NCBI GenBank assembly: GCA_942490945.1
Contig: CALNYZ010000044.1
Location: 248,001-312,000 of the forward strand
Direction of reading: 5' to 3'
Length of the DNA: 64,000 nt
Origin: CALNYZ01 sp942490945
Lineage (GTDB): Bacteria > Pseudomonadota > Gammaproteobacteria > UBA6429 > Thiohalophilaceae
The notes below the pieces were generated by a model. The model was given only the letters and a program-made list of their open reading frames with translations, ran no database searches and had not been told where the DNA came from. Below are positions 41,728 through 50,781 of the stretch, in pieces. Both the position numbers and the translations under genes were made by a program. The stretch's first letter is position 1. Each line of letters opens with the position of its first letter.

Positions 41728-43389
41728 TTACTCAATATATGCTGCGCCTTCGCCGCGCGGGTCGCTGGCTGCAGACATGGTATTGTTTTTCTTATCCTGA
41801 ATAATGAGCTGCATGTTGCCATAGCGATAATTTATTTTTTTCAACTTATGGCCACGCTGCTGCAGTTCAACCATTTGTTGCTGACTAAAGGTATCCTCTT
41901 CGTGCTGGATGACATCCGGAAGAAACTGATGATGATAACGTGGCTGACTGACAATTTGTTTGGCTGTTTTATTTTCCGTAAATCCCAGCACACCATGTAA
42001 TACCATTGTGATGATGCGACTGCCACCCGGTGAGCCGATGATCGCGGTCCTGTCCTTACCAATAACAATTGTCGGGCTCATGCTCGACAGCATGCGCTTG
42101 TTGGGCGCAATGGCATTCGCTTCCGCTCCGACCAGACCATAGCCATTTGGTGTGCCGGGTTTGGCAGAGAAATCATCCATCTCGTCATTCAACAACACAC
42201 CGGTTCCTTCCGGCATAAAACCGGATCCGAAGGGATAATTGATGCTCAAGGTTGCCGACACCTTGTTACCATTTTTGTCGATAATAGAAAAGTGCGTGGT
42301 GTGATCGCCCTGTTGCACCGGACCCACCTGTTTCAAATCAGCACTCGGTGTCGCACTATTGGGGTTTATTGATTGCCGTAATGTTTTGTTATAATCCAGA
42401 CTGGTAAGTTTATTGACCGGGACAGAAACAAAATCCGGATCACCCAGAAATTCGGCACGGTCACGATAGGCACGACGCATGACTTCGACGGTTAAATGCG
42501 TGCGATCCGTCGCTCGCATATCCGACAAGTCATCCTGCTCCAGCATGTGCAGCATACTTACAATGGCAATGCCACCGGATGATGGTGGCGCGGCAGAAAT
42601 TATTTTGTAGCCCTTGTAGTTACCAATAATCGGTTCACGTTCTTTTACCTTGTAGTCATTCAAATCTTGCAGCGACCAGATACCGCCGGCGTCCTGAACG
42701 CCCTTTACCATTTTTTGCGCAACTTCACCCTGGTAGAAACCGGCGTTACCTTGAGTGGCGATTAATCGCAATACATTTGCCAGTTCAGGTTGCTTGATCA
42801 GATAACCCTGCTCCGGTACTGCATTGTTTTGTAAAAATGTTCTTGCCGCAGCGGGTGATGCCTGCAATACCTTCAGGCGCCACTTCACCATGTTTTGATA
42901 ATGCGGCGTCACTTTAAATCCATTGCTTGCTGCATCAATGGCAGGCTTGAGTACAGTCGGCAAATCACATTTGCCATAATGCGTCGCGATATGTACCAAC
43001 GCTGCCGTTTGACCCGGTATGCCTGCAGCAAGCGCTCCATCGCGTGACAACTCGGGAATCACGTCGCCAAGATCATTTTGATACATCGTACGGGTTGCAC
43101 GACCCGGGGCAGTTTCACGACCGTCGATCATAACAAACCGATCTTTACTTGCCTCGTGTAATAACCAGAAGCCACCGCCACCCATACCTGAACTGTACGG
43201 TTCGACAACAGCAAGCGTGGCGCTCACCGCCACGGCGGCATCAAATGCATTGCAGCCTTGTTGCATAATATTGATACCGGCGGCCGTGGCAATCGGGTGG
43301 GCAGTTGCAACGCCAATACTGTCCGCAGGTTTCGTTCCACAAGCGGCAAGGAAAAGTAACAAACAAAGAAGCGTTAATGATTTGATCAT
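41728..43389 (-). CDS. ggt: Gamma-glutamyltransferase lipoprotein Ggt
   Basis: A 553-residue Ntn-hydrolase that transfers or hydrolyses gamma-glutamyl groups of glutathione in the periplasm. The N-terminal signal SLTLLCLLLFLAACG has a clear lipobox, so it is a lipoprotein. PYSSGMGGGGFWLL and MIDGRETAP are conserved. The autoprocessing site is GDHTTHFSIID, with the nucleophile Thr beginning the small subunit. It is convergent with mutM (29 bp between stops). The ATG at 43389 begins directly before the signal. Confidence 0.93.
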   Translation of the reverse strand: MIKSLTLLCLLLFLAACGTKPADSIGVATAHPIATAAGINIMQQGCNAFDAAVAVSATLAVVEPYSSGMGGGGFWLLHEASKDRFVMIDGRETAPGRATRTMYQNDLGDVIPELSRDGALAAGIPGQTAALVHIATHYGKCDLPTVLKPAIDAASNGFKVTPHYQNMVKWRLKVLQASPAAARTFLQNNAVPEQGYLIKQPELANVLRLIATQGNAGFYQGEVAQKMVKGVQDAGGIWSLQDLNDYKVKEREPIIGNYKGYKIISAAPPSSGGIAIVSMLHMLEQDDLSDMRATDRTHLTVEVMRRAYRDRAEFLGDPDFVSVPVNKLTSLDYNKTLRQSINPNSATPSADLKQVGPVQQGDHTTHFSIIDKNGNKVSATLSINYPFGSGFMPEGTGVLLNDEMDDFSAKPGTPNGYGLVGAEANAIAPNKRMLSSMSPTIVIGKDRTAIIGSPGGSRIITMVLHGVLGFTENKTAKQIVSQPRYHHQFLPDVIQHEEDTFSQQQMVELQQRGHKLKKINYRYGNMQLIIQDKKNNTMSAASDPRGEGAAYIE

Positions 43390-43490
43390 GTTATTGCCCT
43401 GATTATTCCATATGATTGACACAGCAGGATGAGGTAACCCGTTACATCCGGAATAACAGCCTGATACTGTCTCAGGATTTCGTGAATCTG

Positions 43491-43742
43491 TTAACCTGCG
43501 GCAATTAATTTTTCGTATTTCAATTGCAGCTTGTCAGTCGATTCCGGATTTTCCGGATCTTTCAGAATACAGTCTACCGGACAAACTTCCATACACTGCG
43601 GTACATCAAAATGCCCGACACATTCCGTGCAGAGATCAGGATTGATTTCATAGATTTCATCACCCTGCGAGATAGCCCCATTCGGACATTCAGGTTCGCA
43701 CACATCGCAATTAATACATTCATCATTAATCAACAAGGACAT
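43491..43742 (-). CDS. YfhL-type 2[4Fe-4S] ferredoxin
   Basis: An 83-residue protein with two [4Fe-4S] motifs: CINCDVCEPECP near residues 9-20 and CTECVGHFDVPQCMEVCP near 38-55. The second has the eight-residue insert between Cys 2 and 3 and a C-terminal helix, characteristic of YfhL/Fdx low-potential ferredoxins. It lies just after coaD on the same strand, as in Pseudomonas. Confidence 0.95.
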   Translation of the reverse strand: MSLLINDECINCDVCEPECPNGAISQGDEIYEINPDLCTECVGHFDVPQCMEVCPVDCILKDPENPESTDKLQLKYEKLIAAG

Positions 43743-43788
43743 CAGGGTTACTCACTCAATCGGGTATGAATCTTTGGTGCGGAGAATT

Positions 43789-44268
43789 TTAGCTGAAATG
43801 ACGATTTAATGCAGCTACTACGTGTGGGTGGACAAACTGGGAAACATCACCGCCATGTGAGGCTATTTCCCTGACTAAACTTGAGGATATAAATGTATAC
43901 TGTTCTGCCGGTGTTAAAAAAATGGTTTCGATATTATCACTCAAATGGCGATTCATACTGGCAAGTTGAAATTCAAATTCGAAATCCGAGACCGCACGCA
44001 GACCGCGAATAATGACCGTCGCGCCGACCTCCTGCATAAAATCAACCAGCAGCGTATCAAAACTGGTTACCTTCACATTTTTAATACTGGATAAAACATC
44101 TTTCGCCAGCGCCACACGTTCTTTAAGGGATATTACCGGCACCTTGCCTGCTGAATCGGCAACGGCAACCACAATTTCATCAAACAAACGTGCCGCACGT
44201 TCTACCAAATCAGTATGACCATTGGTGATGGGATCAAATGTACCGGGATATATCGCAATGCGTTGCAT
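43789..44268 (-). CDS. coaD: Phosphopantetheine adenylyltransferase CoaD
   Basis: A 159-residue nucleotidyltransferase catalysing the penultimate step of CoA synthesis. It begins RIAIYPGTFDPITNGHTDLV with the TxGH-type motif; IIRGLRAVSDFEFEFQLA and the C-terminal ISSSLVREIASHGG motif are typical. Length matches the family. coaBC lies elsewhere in this window (24848-26146). Confidence 0.98.
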   Translation of the reverse strand: MQRIAIYPGTFDPITNGHTDLVERAARLFDEIVVAVADSAGKVPVISLKERVALAKDVLSSIKNVKVTSFDTLLVDFMQEVGATVIIRGLRAVSDFEFEFQLASMNRHLSDNIETIFLTPAEQYTFISSSLVREIASHGGDVSQFVHPHVVAALNRHFS

Positions 44269-44329
44269 GATTAAGCCTTGATTTTAAGTGAGTATAGCAT
44301 AGTGCTGAATGTATTCTCAGGCACATAGT

Positions 44330-44887
44330 CTACCGGTTTGTCTGGTAAAGTTCATAGATAACATTGCCCGCCATGCTGGTTTTTTCTTTTGCCCAGCTTG
44401 CAGGCGCAGTAAAAGTTTGTTGTTTCGGGTATTCGACATAAATATAGGCCCCTGCTTTTAATCTTGATCGCTCCTCAAGCGTAGCAGCATATTTTTCCAG
44501 TTGCTGTAAACGATAGGGTGGATCAAGAAAGACAATATCAAACTGTATATCGTTATTGGCAAGGTAGTGCATGGCATCATCGCCAACTGCATGTACCTGG
44601 GCTGCTCCTAGCAAAGTAATGTTTTGCTTTAATGACTCGAGAACTTTGTGATTTTTTTCAACCATTTCAACCTGGCCTGCACCACGCGATGCCGCTTCCA
44701 GCCCCAATGCGCCACTGCCGGCAAACAGATCCAGACAGCTTGCACCGCTTATCACCGGCATCAACCAGTTAAAAACGGTTTCACGAATACGATCCGTGGT
44801 GGGCCTGAGATCCTGCGCCGCATGGAAGTTCAACTTGCGGCTGCGCCACTGCCCGGCGATGATTCGAAAGCTGTTGGCAGCCGCCAT
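44330..44887 (-). CDS. rsmD: 16S rRNA (guanine-966-N2) methyltransferase RsmD
   Basis: A 185-residue enzyme. RIIAGQWRSRKLNF and LRPTTDRIRETVFNWL at the N-terminus, SAM motif CLDLFAGSGALGLEAASRGA, and the N-methyltransferase motif IVFLDPPY are all present. It is one base from the upstream M16 gene stop, so they are likely cotranscribed. Confidence 0.97.
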   Translation of the reverse strand: MAAANSFRIIAGQWRSRKLNFHAAQDLRPTTDRIRETVFNWLMPVISGASCLDLFAGSGALGLEAASRGAGQVEMVEKNHKVLESLKQNITLLGAAQVHAVGDDAMHYLANNDIQFDIVFLDPPYRLQQLEKYAATLEERSRLKAGAYIYVEYPKQQTFTAPASWAKEKTSMAGNVIYELYQTNR

Positions 44888-44888
44888 A

Positions 44889-46322
44889 TTATTTTTTGTC
44901 TGCAGACTTGTCCGGGCTTACATCTGAACTTGATTCTGGATTTGACTTTGACTCCGGGTTTGAATCAGTCGACAATTTTTTTCCTACCGTAATTGTTAGA
45001 AACTTGTCAGTCGCCAGGTGTCGATTGAACGCATCCTTGATTTGTTGCAGTGTTACGGCATTAACGTTGGCATTGAAGGTAGTCAGGTAGTTCAACGGTA
45101 AATCATAAAACCCGATCACGGCAATATATTCAGTAATGTCCTTGTTGCTATCGACGCGTAAGGCAAATCCGCCGGTGATATTTTTCTTCGCATGTTCCAG
45201 CTCGGCGGCGGTTGGCCCTTCAGTAACAAACTTGTTGACCGTTTCATTGGCGATTCGAATCGCTTCATCGGTTTGATCATTCCTGGTTTGCAGGCCGATC
45301 ATAAAGGGACCTTTCACCCGCATGGGTGTGAAATAGGAATACGCACTGTAGGCAAGACCGCGCTTCTCGCGAATTTCTGCAAAAATACGCGCACTGAAGC
45401 CGCTACCACCCAGAATGTGGTTACCCACATATAATGCAAAGTGATCCTTATCGCCGCGTTTAACGCCTGGCTGACCAATATAAACGCTGGTCTGTGTTGA
45501 TGCGTACTCGGTATGAATTGTTTGCGCAGCTGTACGTGCTGGCACTTCCGGAATCGCACTGGCTTTTTCACCTTTTGGCAAGGCGGAAGCGATGCGGTTG
45601 GCAATTTTTTCAGCCTTGGCCTTGGCAACCTTGCCGACAATCACTATTACGGCATTGTTTGCCACATAGTATTGCTTGTGAAACGCAGCCAGATCGGCGG
45701 CCTTGATTTTGGCAACACTATCTGCCGTGCCTAATACCGGTGTTGCATAGGGATGACCCGGATAAAGGTTTTCATAAAACGCCATACTGGCCAGAGCACT
45801 CGGTGATTGATGTTGCGCCTGGATTGAGGTCAATGCGAGTTGCTGTTCACGCTTGAAGCTGTCTTCATTGAACACCGGTTTGCTAATCACCGTAACAAAA
45901 GTCTGTAATGCCTGCTCGAAAATTTCTTCTTCCGATAAACTGCGCAAGTGTACCGTTGCCTTATCCCGATCGGTACCCGAACTGTATTGTGCGCCGATAT
46001 CTTCGAATGCTTCAGCGATGGCATCAACCGTCATGCCTTGTGCACCCTGGTTTAACATTTCATTCGTTAATCTGGCCAGTCCAGGTGAGCCTGCATCCCG
46101 AGCTGAACCGGCATCGAAGATTACCCGTACATCCACCATCGGCAATTCCGGCGCGGCAACATACATTACCTTTGCGCCCTGCCTGGTTTGCCAGCTGGAT
46201 ATGTCCATCCCTTCGCCACGTTTGATATGTGACTCTGACATCTCACCAGTAAATATTTTCAGAAGTATAACTATCGCAACCAGGCTGACTGCAATGGCGA
46301 TAATAATTTTATTTTTGTTCAT
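44889..46322 (-). CDS. M16 peptidase-family protein, probably non-catalytic partner
   Basis: A 477-residue protein with an N-terminal membrane anchor or signal (IIIAIAVSLVAIVILLKIF) and the M16 two-domain fold (VRVIFDAGSARDAGSPGLARL; GLAYSAYSYF; RNDQTDEAIRIANETV). Where active M16 enzymes have HxxEH, this protein reads LARLTNEML, so zinc binding is lost. Such subunits pair with a catalytic one; here the active gene lies directly upstream. The C-terminus is a Ser/Asp/Lys-rich tail. Confidence 0.88.
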   Translation of the reverse strand: MNKNKIIIAIAVSLVAIVILLKIFTGEMSESHIKRGEGMDISSWQTRQGAKVMYVAAPELPMVDVRVIFDAGSARDAGSPGLARLTNEMLNQGAQGMTVDAIAEAFEDIGAQYSSGTDRDKATVHLRSLSEEEIFEQALQTFVTVISKPVFNEDSFKREQQLALTSIQAQHQSPSALASMAFYENLYPGHPYATPVLGTADSVAKIKAADLAAFHKQYYVANNAVIVIVGKVAKAKAEKIANRIASALPKGEKASAIPEVPARTAAQTIHTEYASTQTSVYIGQPGVKRGDKDHFALYVGNHILGGSGFSARIFAEIREKRGLAYSAYSYFTPMRVKGPFMIGLQTRNDQTDEAIRIANETVNKFVTEGPTAAELEHAKKNITGGFALRVDSNKDITEYIAVIGFYDLPLNYLTTFNANVNAVTLQQIKDAFNRHLATDKFLTITVGKKLSTDSNPESKSNPESSSDVSPDKSADKK

Positions 46323-46382
46323 GTGTAATCCTTTAAATAGATTTAACCGTTATGGGCAGTTTGGTAGTTCGGTACGAACAAC

Positions 46383-47777
46383 TTAATGTCGCAGACTACC
46401 CGGAGAAATCTCGCTATGTTTACGTGGCGCTGCAGGGCCCGCCTGTGGTTCAAGTACAGCAACTGTTTTTTGAGTATCGATGAGGTATTTTTTGGCGACA
46501 TTACGTACCTGTTCAGCCGTTACCTGTTTGATTTTATCAACATAGTCATCGGCTGTTTGCCAGGGCATGCCGACGGTTTCGAGCTGGCCAAGTGTCATCG
46601 CCTGATAAAAAACTGAATCCTGTTCATACACCTTGCTGGCCACAACCTGTGCCTTGATGCGCTTGAGTTCGCGCTCGGTAACCAGTTCATTTTTTAATTT
46701 ATCAATCTGCTGTTGCATTGCCGCTTCGATGTCCGCAATGGTTTTACCCTGTGCGGGCACCGCATCAAATAAAAACAAACCGGACTGACGTGCGTACAAG
46801 TCATAACCGCTACCCGCTTCGGCCGCAACCTGCTGGTTACGCACCAGTTCTTTTTTCAAGCGCGCACTGTTTCCACCACTTAATATGCCTGCCAGAACTT
46901 CCAGTGCATAGGCTTCTGCCGGGTCTTCTGCAGTATTCAACGAAGGCACTTTAAAACCGGCTATATAATAGGGCAGTTTGGCGGGGACTTTGACGGTAAT
47001 ACGTTTTTCGCCATACTGTGGAGCATCTACCTGCGGTTTTACCTCCGGGACGGGATTGGTTTTGATTTGTCCGAAGTGTTTTTGCGCCAGATCAAACACC
47101 GCGTCCGGCTTCACATCACCAACAACTACCAGGGTTGCATTGTTTGGTGTATACCACTTTTTATACCAGGCTTTGAGATCATTAATTTTCATATTTTCAA
47201 GATCATTCATCCAGCCAATAACCGGAATCTGATAGGAGCTACTGGCATATGCCGTTGCTAAAAACTGCTCATAGGTCAACGATTGGGGTTTATCTTCGGT
47301 GCGCATGCGACGTTCCTCCATAACGACAGGCAGTTCCTTGCTGAATTCCTGTTCGGGCAGAGTCAGATTGCGCATTCTGTCGGCTTCCAGTTCAAAGCTG
47401 ATGGCCAGTCGTGATTTTTCAAGTTGCTGAAAGTAGGCAGTATAGTCTCGACCGGTAAAGGCATTTTCGCGTCCGCCATTTTCGGCAATGATGCGTGAAA
47501 ATTCTCCCGCCGCATGTTTTTGTGTTCCTTTGAACATCATGTGTTCAAGTACATGCGATACACCGGTAATCCCGCCATGTTCATAGCTGCTGCCTACCTT
47601 GTACCATACCTGTGACACCACAACGGGTGCCCGGTGGTCCTGCTTGACGATCACCTTTATTCCATTAGGTAATATCAATTCACTTACATTCGGGTTAATG
47701 CTTGATTTACTCCCCGCCATAGACAAGGCTGGCAGGCAAGCAGCGAGTAAAAGACAAATCCACAATGTTTTTCTCAT
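46383..47777 (-). CDS. M16 family zinc metallopeptidase (catalytic)
   Basis: A 464-residue periplasmic peptidase. A signal peptide (LWICLLLAACLPALSMA) is followed by VSHVLEHMMFKGT, carrying the HxxEH zinc-binding motif, and a downstream Glu in ENAFTGRDYTAYF/ELEADRM completes the site. The second domain has LKKELVRNQQVAAEAG. Tandem with the inactive partner gene 60 bp downstream, as near ftsY in Pseudomonas. It is divergent from ftsY. Confidence 0.93.
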   Translation of the reverse strand: MRKTLWICLLLAACLPALSMAGSKSSINPNVSELILPNGIKVIVKQDHRAPVVVSQVWYKVGSSYEHGGITGVSHVLEHMMFKGTQKHAAGEFSRIIAENGGRENAFTGRDYTAYFQQLEKSRLAISFELEADRMRNLTLPEQEFSKELPVVMEERRMRTEDKPQSLTYEQFLATAYASSSYQIPVIGWMNDLENMKINDLKAWYKKWYTPNNATLVVVGDVKPDAVFDLAQKHFGQIKTNPVPEVKPQVDAPQYGEKRITVKVPAKLPYYIAGFKVPSLNTAEDPAEAYALEVLAGILSGGNSARLKKELVRNQQVAAEAGSGYDLYARQSGLFLFDAVPAQGKTIADIEAAMQQQIDKLKNELVTERELKRIKAQVVASKVYEQDSVFYQAMTLGQLETVGMPWQTADDYVDKIKQVTAEQVRNVAKKYLIDTQKTVAVLEPQAGPAAPRKHSEISPGSLRH

Positions 47778-47946
47778 CTTGATTCCTTAATTTGTAGCTG
47801 ATTCAAATGTCCACGAATGATAGGATAACCAACTATACAATAGATTAGTAACCCTGAATCAGGTAGTTACCGTAATATTTATAAATTTAAGTTGTAACCC
47901 CGTTACGTTAATTTTTTTCATGTACAGACTACAGATAACGAAATAG

Positions 47947-48963
47947 ATGTTTAGTTTCAAAAAATCAGGCTCAAAATCCCCCTCCCCTGCAGAATCGACG
48001 TCTGCTACCAGCGATCAGCGTCCATCCTGGTTTGGACGCCTTAAAAAAGGACTCAGCCGTACCGGTGCCGGGCTGGCCGATGTATTTCTTGAAAACAAGC
48101 AAATTGATGACGATACACTCGAAGAAATCGAGACGGCGTTACTGATTGCCGATGTCGGCATCGACGTGACCAGCCAGATTATAAGCGACCTTACCCGACG
48201 ACTTTCGCGCAATGAACTCAAGGACAAGGCTGCACTGATCAACGCCTTGCAAGAACATATGTGTAATACACTGCGCGACTGCGATGCGCCGTTAACGATA
48301 CCGGATGACATCCGACCGTTCGTTATCCTGATGGTTGGGGTAAACGGTGTGGGCAAAACCACCACCATTGGCAAGCTTGCGCAACACTTAAAACAGAATG
48401 GCTTGTCGGTTATGCTGGCGGCAGGTGATACGTTTCGTGCTGCGGCTGTTGAACAACTACAAACCTGGGGTGAGCGCAACGACGTACCCGTTATTGCACA
48501 ACAACAAGGCGCCGATAGCGCATCCGTAATATTCGATGCCGTCGAATCTGCCAGGGCAAGAAACATCGACGTGCTGATCGCCGATACCGCCGGCCGCTTA
48601 CACACACAACAAAATTTGATGGAAGAACTGAAAAAAGTAAAACGCGTTATCAGTAAGGTTGATGCCGCAGCGCCACACGAAATCCTCATGGTGGTCGATG
48701 CAACTACCGGTCAAAATGCATTGAACCAGGCCGAACAATTTCATGCCGCTGTTGGCGTGACAGGCTTATGTATTACCAAACTTGATGGCACTGCAAAAGG
48801 TGGTGTGGTGTTTCCCATTGCCAACAAACTCAAACTGCCGATTCGGTTTATTGGTGTGGGTGAAGCAATTGACGATTTGCGTGCCTTTGATGCAAATGAA
48901 TTTGTCACGGCACTGTTGAATCGTCCACAACCTGATCAACTGCCACAGGATCAAGACGCATGA
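47947..48963 (+). CDS. ftsY: Signal recognition particle receptor FtsY
   Basis: A 338-residue SRP receptor GTPase delivering ribosome-nascent-chain complexes to the membrane. A short charged N-terminal region is followed by the N domain (FLENKQIDDDTLEEIETALL) and the G domain with GVNGVGKTTTIGKLA (G1), DTFRAAAVEQL, DTAGRLHTQ (G3), TKLDGTAKGG (G4) and FIGVGEAIDDL (G5). The acidic A domain is short compared with E. coli. The stop overlaps ftsE by 4 bp. Confidence 0.98.
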   Translation: MFSFKKSGSKSPSPAESTSATSDQRPSWFGRLKKGLSRTGAGLADVFLENKQIDDDTLEEIETALLIADVGIDVTSQIISDLTRRLSRNELKDKAALINALQEHMCNTLRDCDAPLTIPDDIRPFVILMVGVNGVGKTTTIGKLAQHLKQNGLSVMLAAGDTFRAAAVEQLQTWGERNDVPVIAQQQGADSASVIFDAVESARARNIDVLIADTAGRLHTQQNLMEELKKVKRVISKVDAAAPHEILMVVDATTGQNALNQAEQFHAAVGVTGLCITKLDGTAKGGVVFPIANKLKLPIRFIGVGEAIDDLRAFDANEFVTALLNRPQPDQLPQDQDA

Positions 48964-49679
48964 TTCACTTCAGTCACGCCTGCAAGCGCTATGCGGGGAC
49001 GAATAATCAGGGTGGACACGATGCCTTGCTTGATATCAATTTCAAACTTGAACAGGGTGAAATGGCGTTTTTGACAGGTCATTCCGGTGCCGGTAAAAGT
49101 ACCCTGCTAAAATTGATTGCCCTGATTGAACGCGCCTCACGCGGTCAGGTCATCGTTAACAACCAGAACCTGGCCAAAGTATCACGCCGTAAAATTCCCT
49201 ACCACCGCCGCAATATCGGCATCATTTTTCAGGATCACCAGTTGTTATTCGATCGCACTGTGTTCGACAACGTGGCACTGCCACTTGTCATTGCCGGCAT
49301 TTCGAACCAGGAAATTGGCAAACGCGTGCGTGCAGCACTCGACAAGGTTGGTTTGTTAAACCGCGAACGTGCTTATCCCATTACTTTATCAGGTGGTGAG
49401 CAACAACGTGTGGGCATCGCCCGCGCGGTGGTGAACAAACCCGCCGTCATCCTGGCAGATGAACCGACCGGTAATCTTGATCCGGAGTTATCCAGGGAAA
49501 TCATGCAAATCTTTACCCAGTTCAGCCAGGTAGGTGTAACTGTTCTGGTCGCGACCCATGCGCTGGGACTGATCAAGGAAATGGCGAACCGCACACTGGT
49601 ATTAAAAGCTGGTCAATTAATTTACGACACAGCCAACGATGCCGGTGGTTTAAATGAAGATGATGTAAATCATGACTGA
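48960..49679 (+). CDS. ftsE: Cell-division ATPase FtsE
   Basis: A 239-residue ABC ATPase. Walker A is GHSGAGKSTLLK, Q-loop IIFQDHQLLFDR, signature TLSGGEQQRVGIARAVV, Walker B VILADEPTGNLDPEL and H-loop VATHAL. With FtsX it regulates cell-wall hydrolases at the division septum. It overlaps ftsX by 8 bp. Confidence 0.98.
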   Translation: MIHFSHACKRYAGTNNQGGHDALLDINFKLEQGEMAFLTGHSGAGKSTLLKLIALIERASRGQVIVNNQNLAKVSRRKIPYHRRNIGIIFQDHQLLFDRTVFDNVALPLVIAGISNQEIGKRVRAALDKVGLLNRERAYPITLSGGEQQRVGIARAVVNKPAVILADEPTGNLDPELSREIMQIFTQFSQVGVTVLVATHALGLIKEMANRTLVLKAGQLIYDTANDAGGLNEDDVNHD

Positions 49680-50598
49680 GTTTATGTATACCTACTTGTT
49701 ACGTCATGCGCAGGTATTTTTTTACAGCCTGGGGCAATTGTTACGTGCACCCTTTTCCATGTTAATGACCGCCTCTGTCATTGGTATCGCGCTGGCATTA
49801 CCTACCGGATTACATCTGATTCTGAAAAACATGCAATCTCTGGGAGGCGATCTCGAAAGTACTGCGCAGATTTCCCTGTTTCTGAAAATGGATACCTCCA
49901 CGCAACAGGCAAAAGCGTTACTCAAGCGCATTCAGGCCATGCCACAGATAAACAAGTCGCGCTATGTTTCCAGCGAACAGGCGCTGGCAGATTTCAAATC
50001 CAGTCGTCGTAATACCGAAGCCGTCGATGCCTTAAACGAAAACCCGTTACCCATTACGCTGATTCTCGAACCCAGTCTGTCGCACCGTTCTACCAGCGCC
50101 GCTGAAAAACTCTTGCAAGAACTCAAGACTGAACCGCTCGTCGATGAAGCACAGCTGGATTTACAGTGGATAGAACGTCTGTTCAGTATCATGGCATTTG
50201 TGCAACGCAGCGTGATCATACTTGCAGCCCTGCTCGCACTTGCGGTGCTGCTGGTCGTCGGCAACACCATTCGACTGGCGATTCAAAACCGACGCGACGA
50301 AATCGTGGTCATCAAGCTCATCGGGGGAACTGACGCGTTTATTCGACGACCCTTCTTATATACCGGTTTTTGGTATGGCATATTCGGGGGGCTCATTGCC
50401 ATTATTCTGGTGAGCCTGAGCCTGTGGCTGCTTAATGGCCCGGTAAAAACCCTCGCACTATCGTATGAGAGTGAGTTCTACCTGCAAGGTCTGGGTATGC
50501 TGGGTATCCTCTGGCTGCTCGCCGTCAGTATTACGCTCGGTCTGGCCGGGTCGTGGTTAGCGGTTGGCCGACACCTGCGTGCTATCGAGCCAACCTGA
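49672..50598 (+). CDS. ftsX: Cell-division permease FtsX
   Basis: A 308-residue membrane protein with an N-terminal cytoplasmic segment (RHAQVFFYSLGQLLRAPFSM), TM1 near 30-50, a large periplasmic domain (about 55-175, NENPLPITLILEPSL), and three C-terminal helices with the FtsX/MacB-type region RRDEIVVIKLIGGTDAFIRR between them. Length is within the normal gammaproteobacterial range. Confidence 0.97.
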   Translation: MTEFMYTYLLRHAQVFFYSLGQLLRAPFSMLMTASVIGIALALPTGLHLILKNMQSLGGDLESTAQISLFLKMDTSTQQAKALLKRIQAMPQINKSRYVSSEQALADFKSSRRNTEAVDALNENPLPITLILEPSLSHRSTSAAEKLLQELKTEPLVDEAQLDLQWIERLFSIMAFVQRSVIILAALLALAVLLVVGNTIRLAIQNRRDEIVVIKLIGGTDAFIRRPFLYTGFWYGIFGGLIAIILVSLSLWLLNGPVKTLALSYESEFYLQGLGMLGILWLLAVSITLGLAGSWLAVGRHLRAIEPT

Positions 50599-50781
50599 TT
50601 TATTTTTTCCTGGCTTTCTTGCTAGCAATCGCACAAGTTATTGTGTTTATTAGTAAAACCCACCAGTATCGGGGTCACAACGATTCAAATCTGTAGCAAA
50701 TCAACTAAACTTATAGGTAATTCGGGTCGCTATAAAAACATTATAATCAGTAATTGCAGGACGTAATCCAGTTTCTTCATC

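Noticed and set aside
48015..48689. 224-residue minus-strand frame opposite ftsY
   Set aside because: Shadow of ftsY; Ser/Cys-rich composition and no ribosome site.
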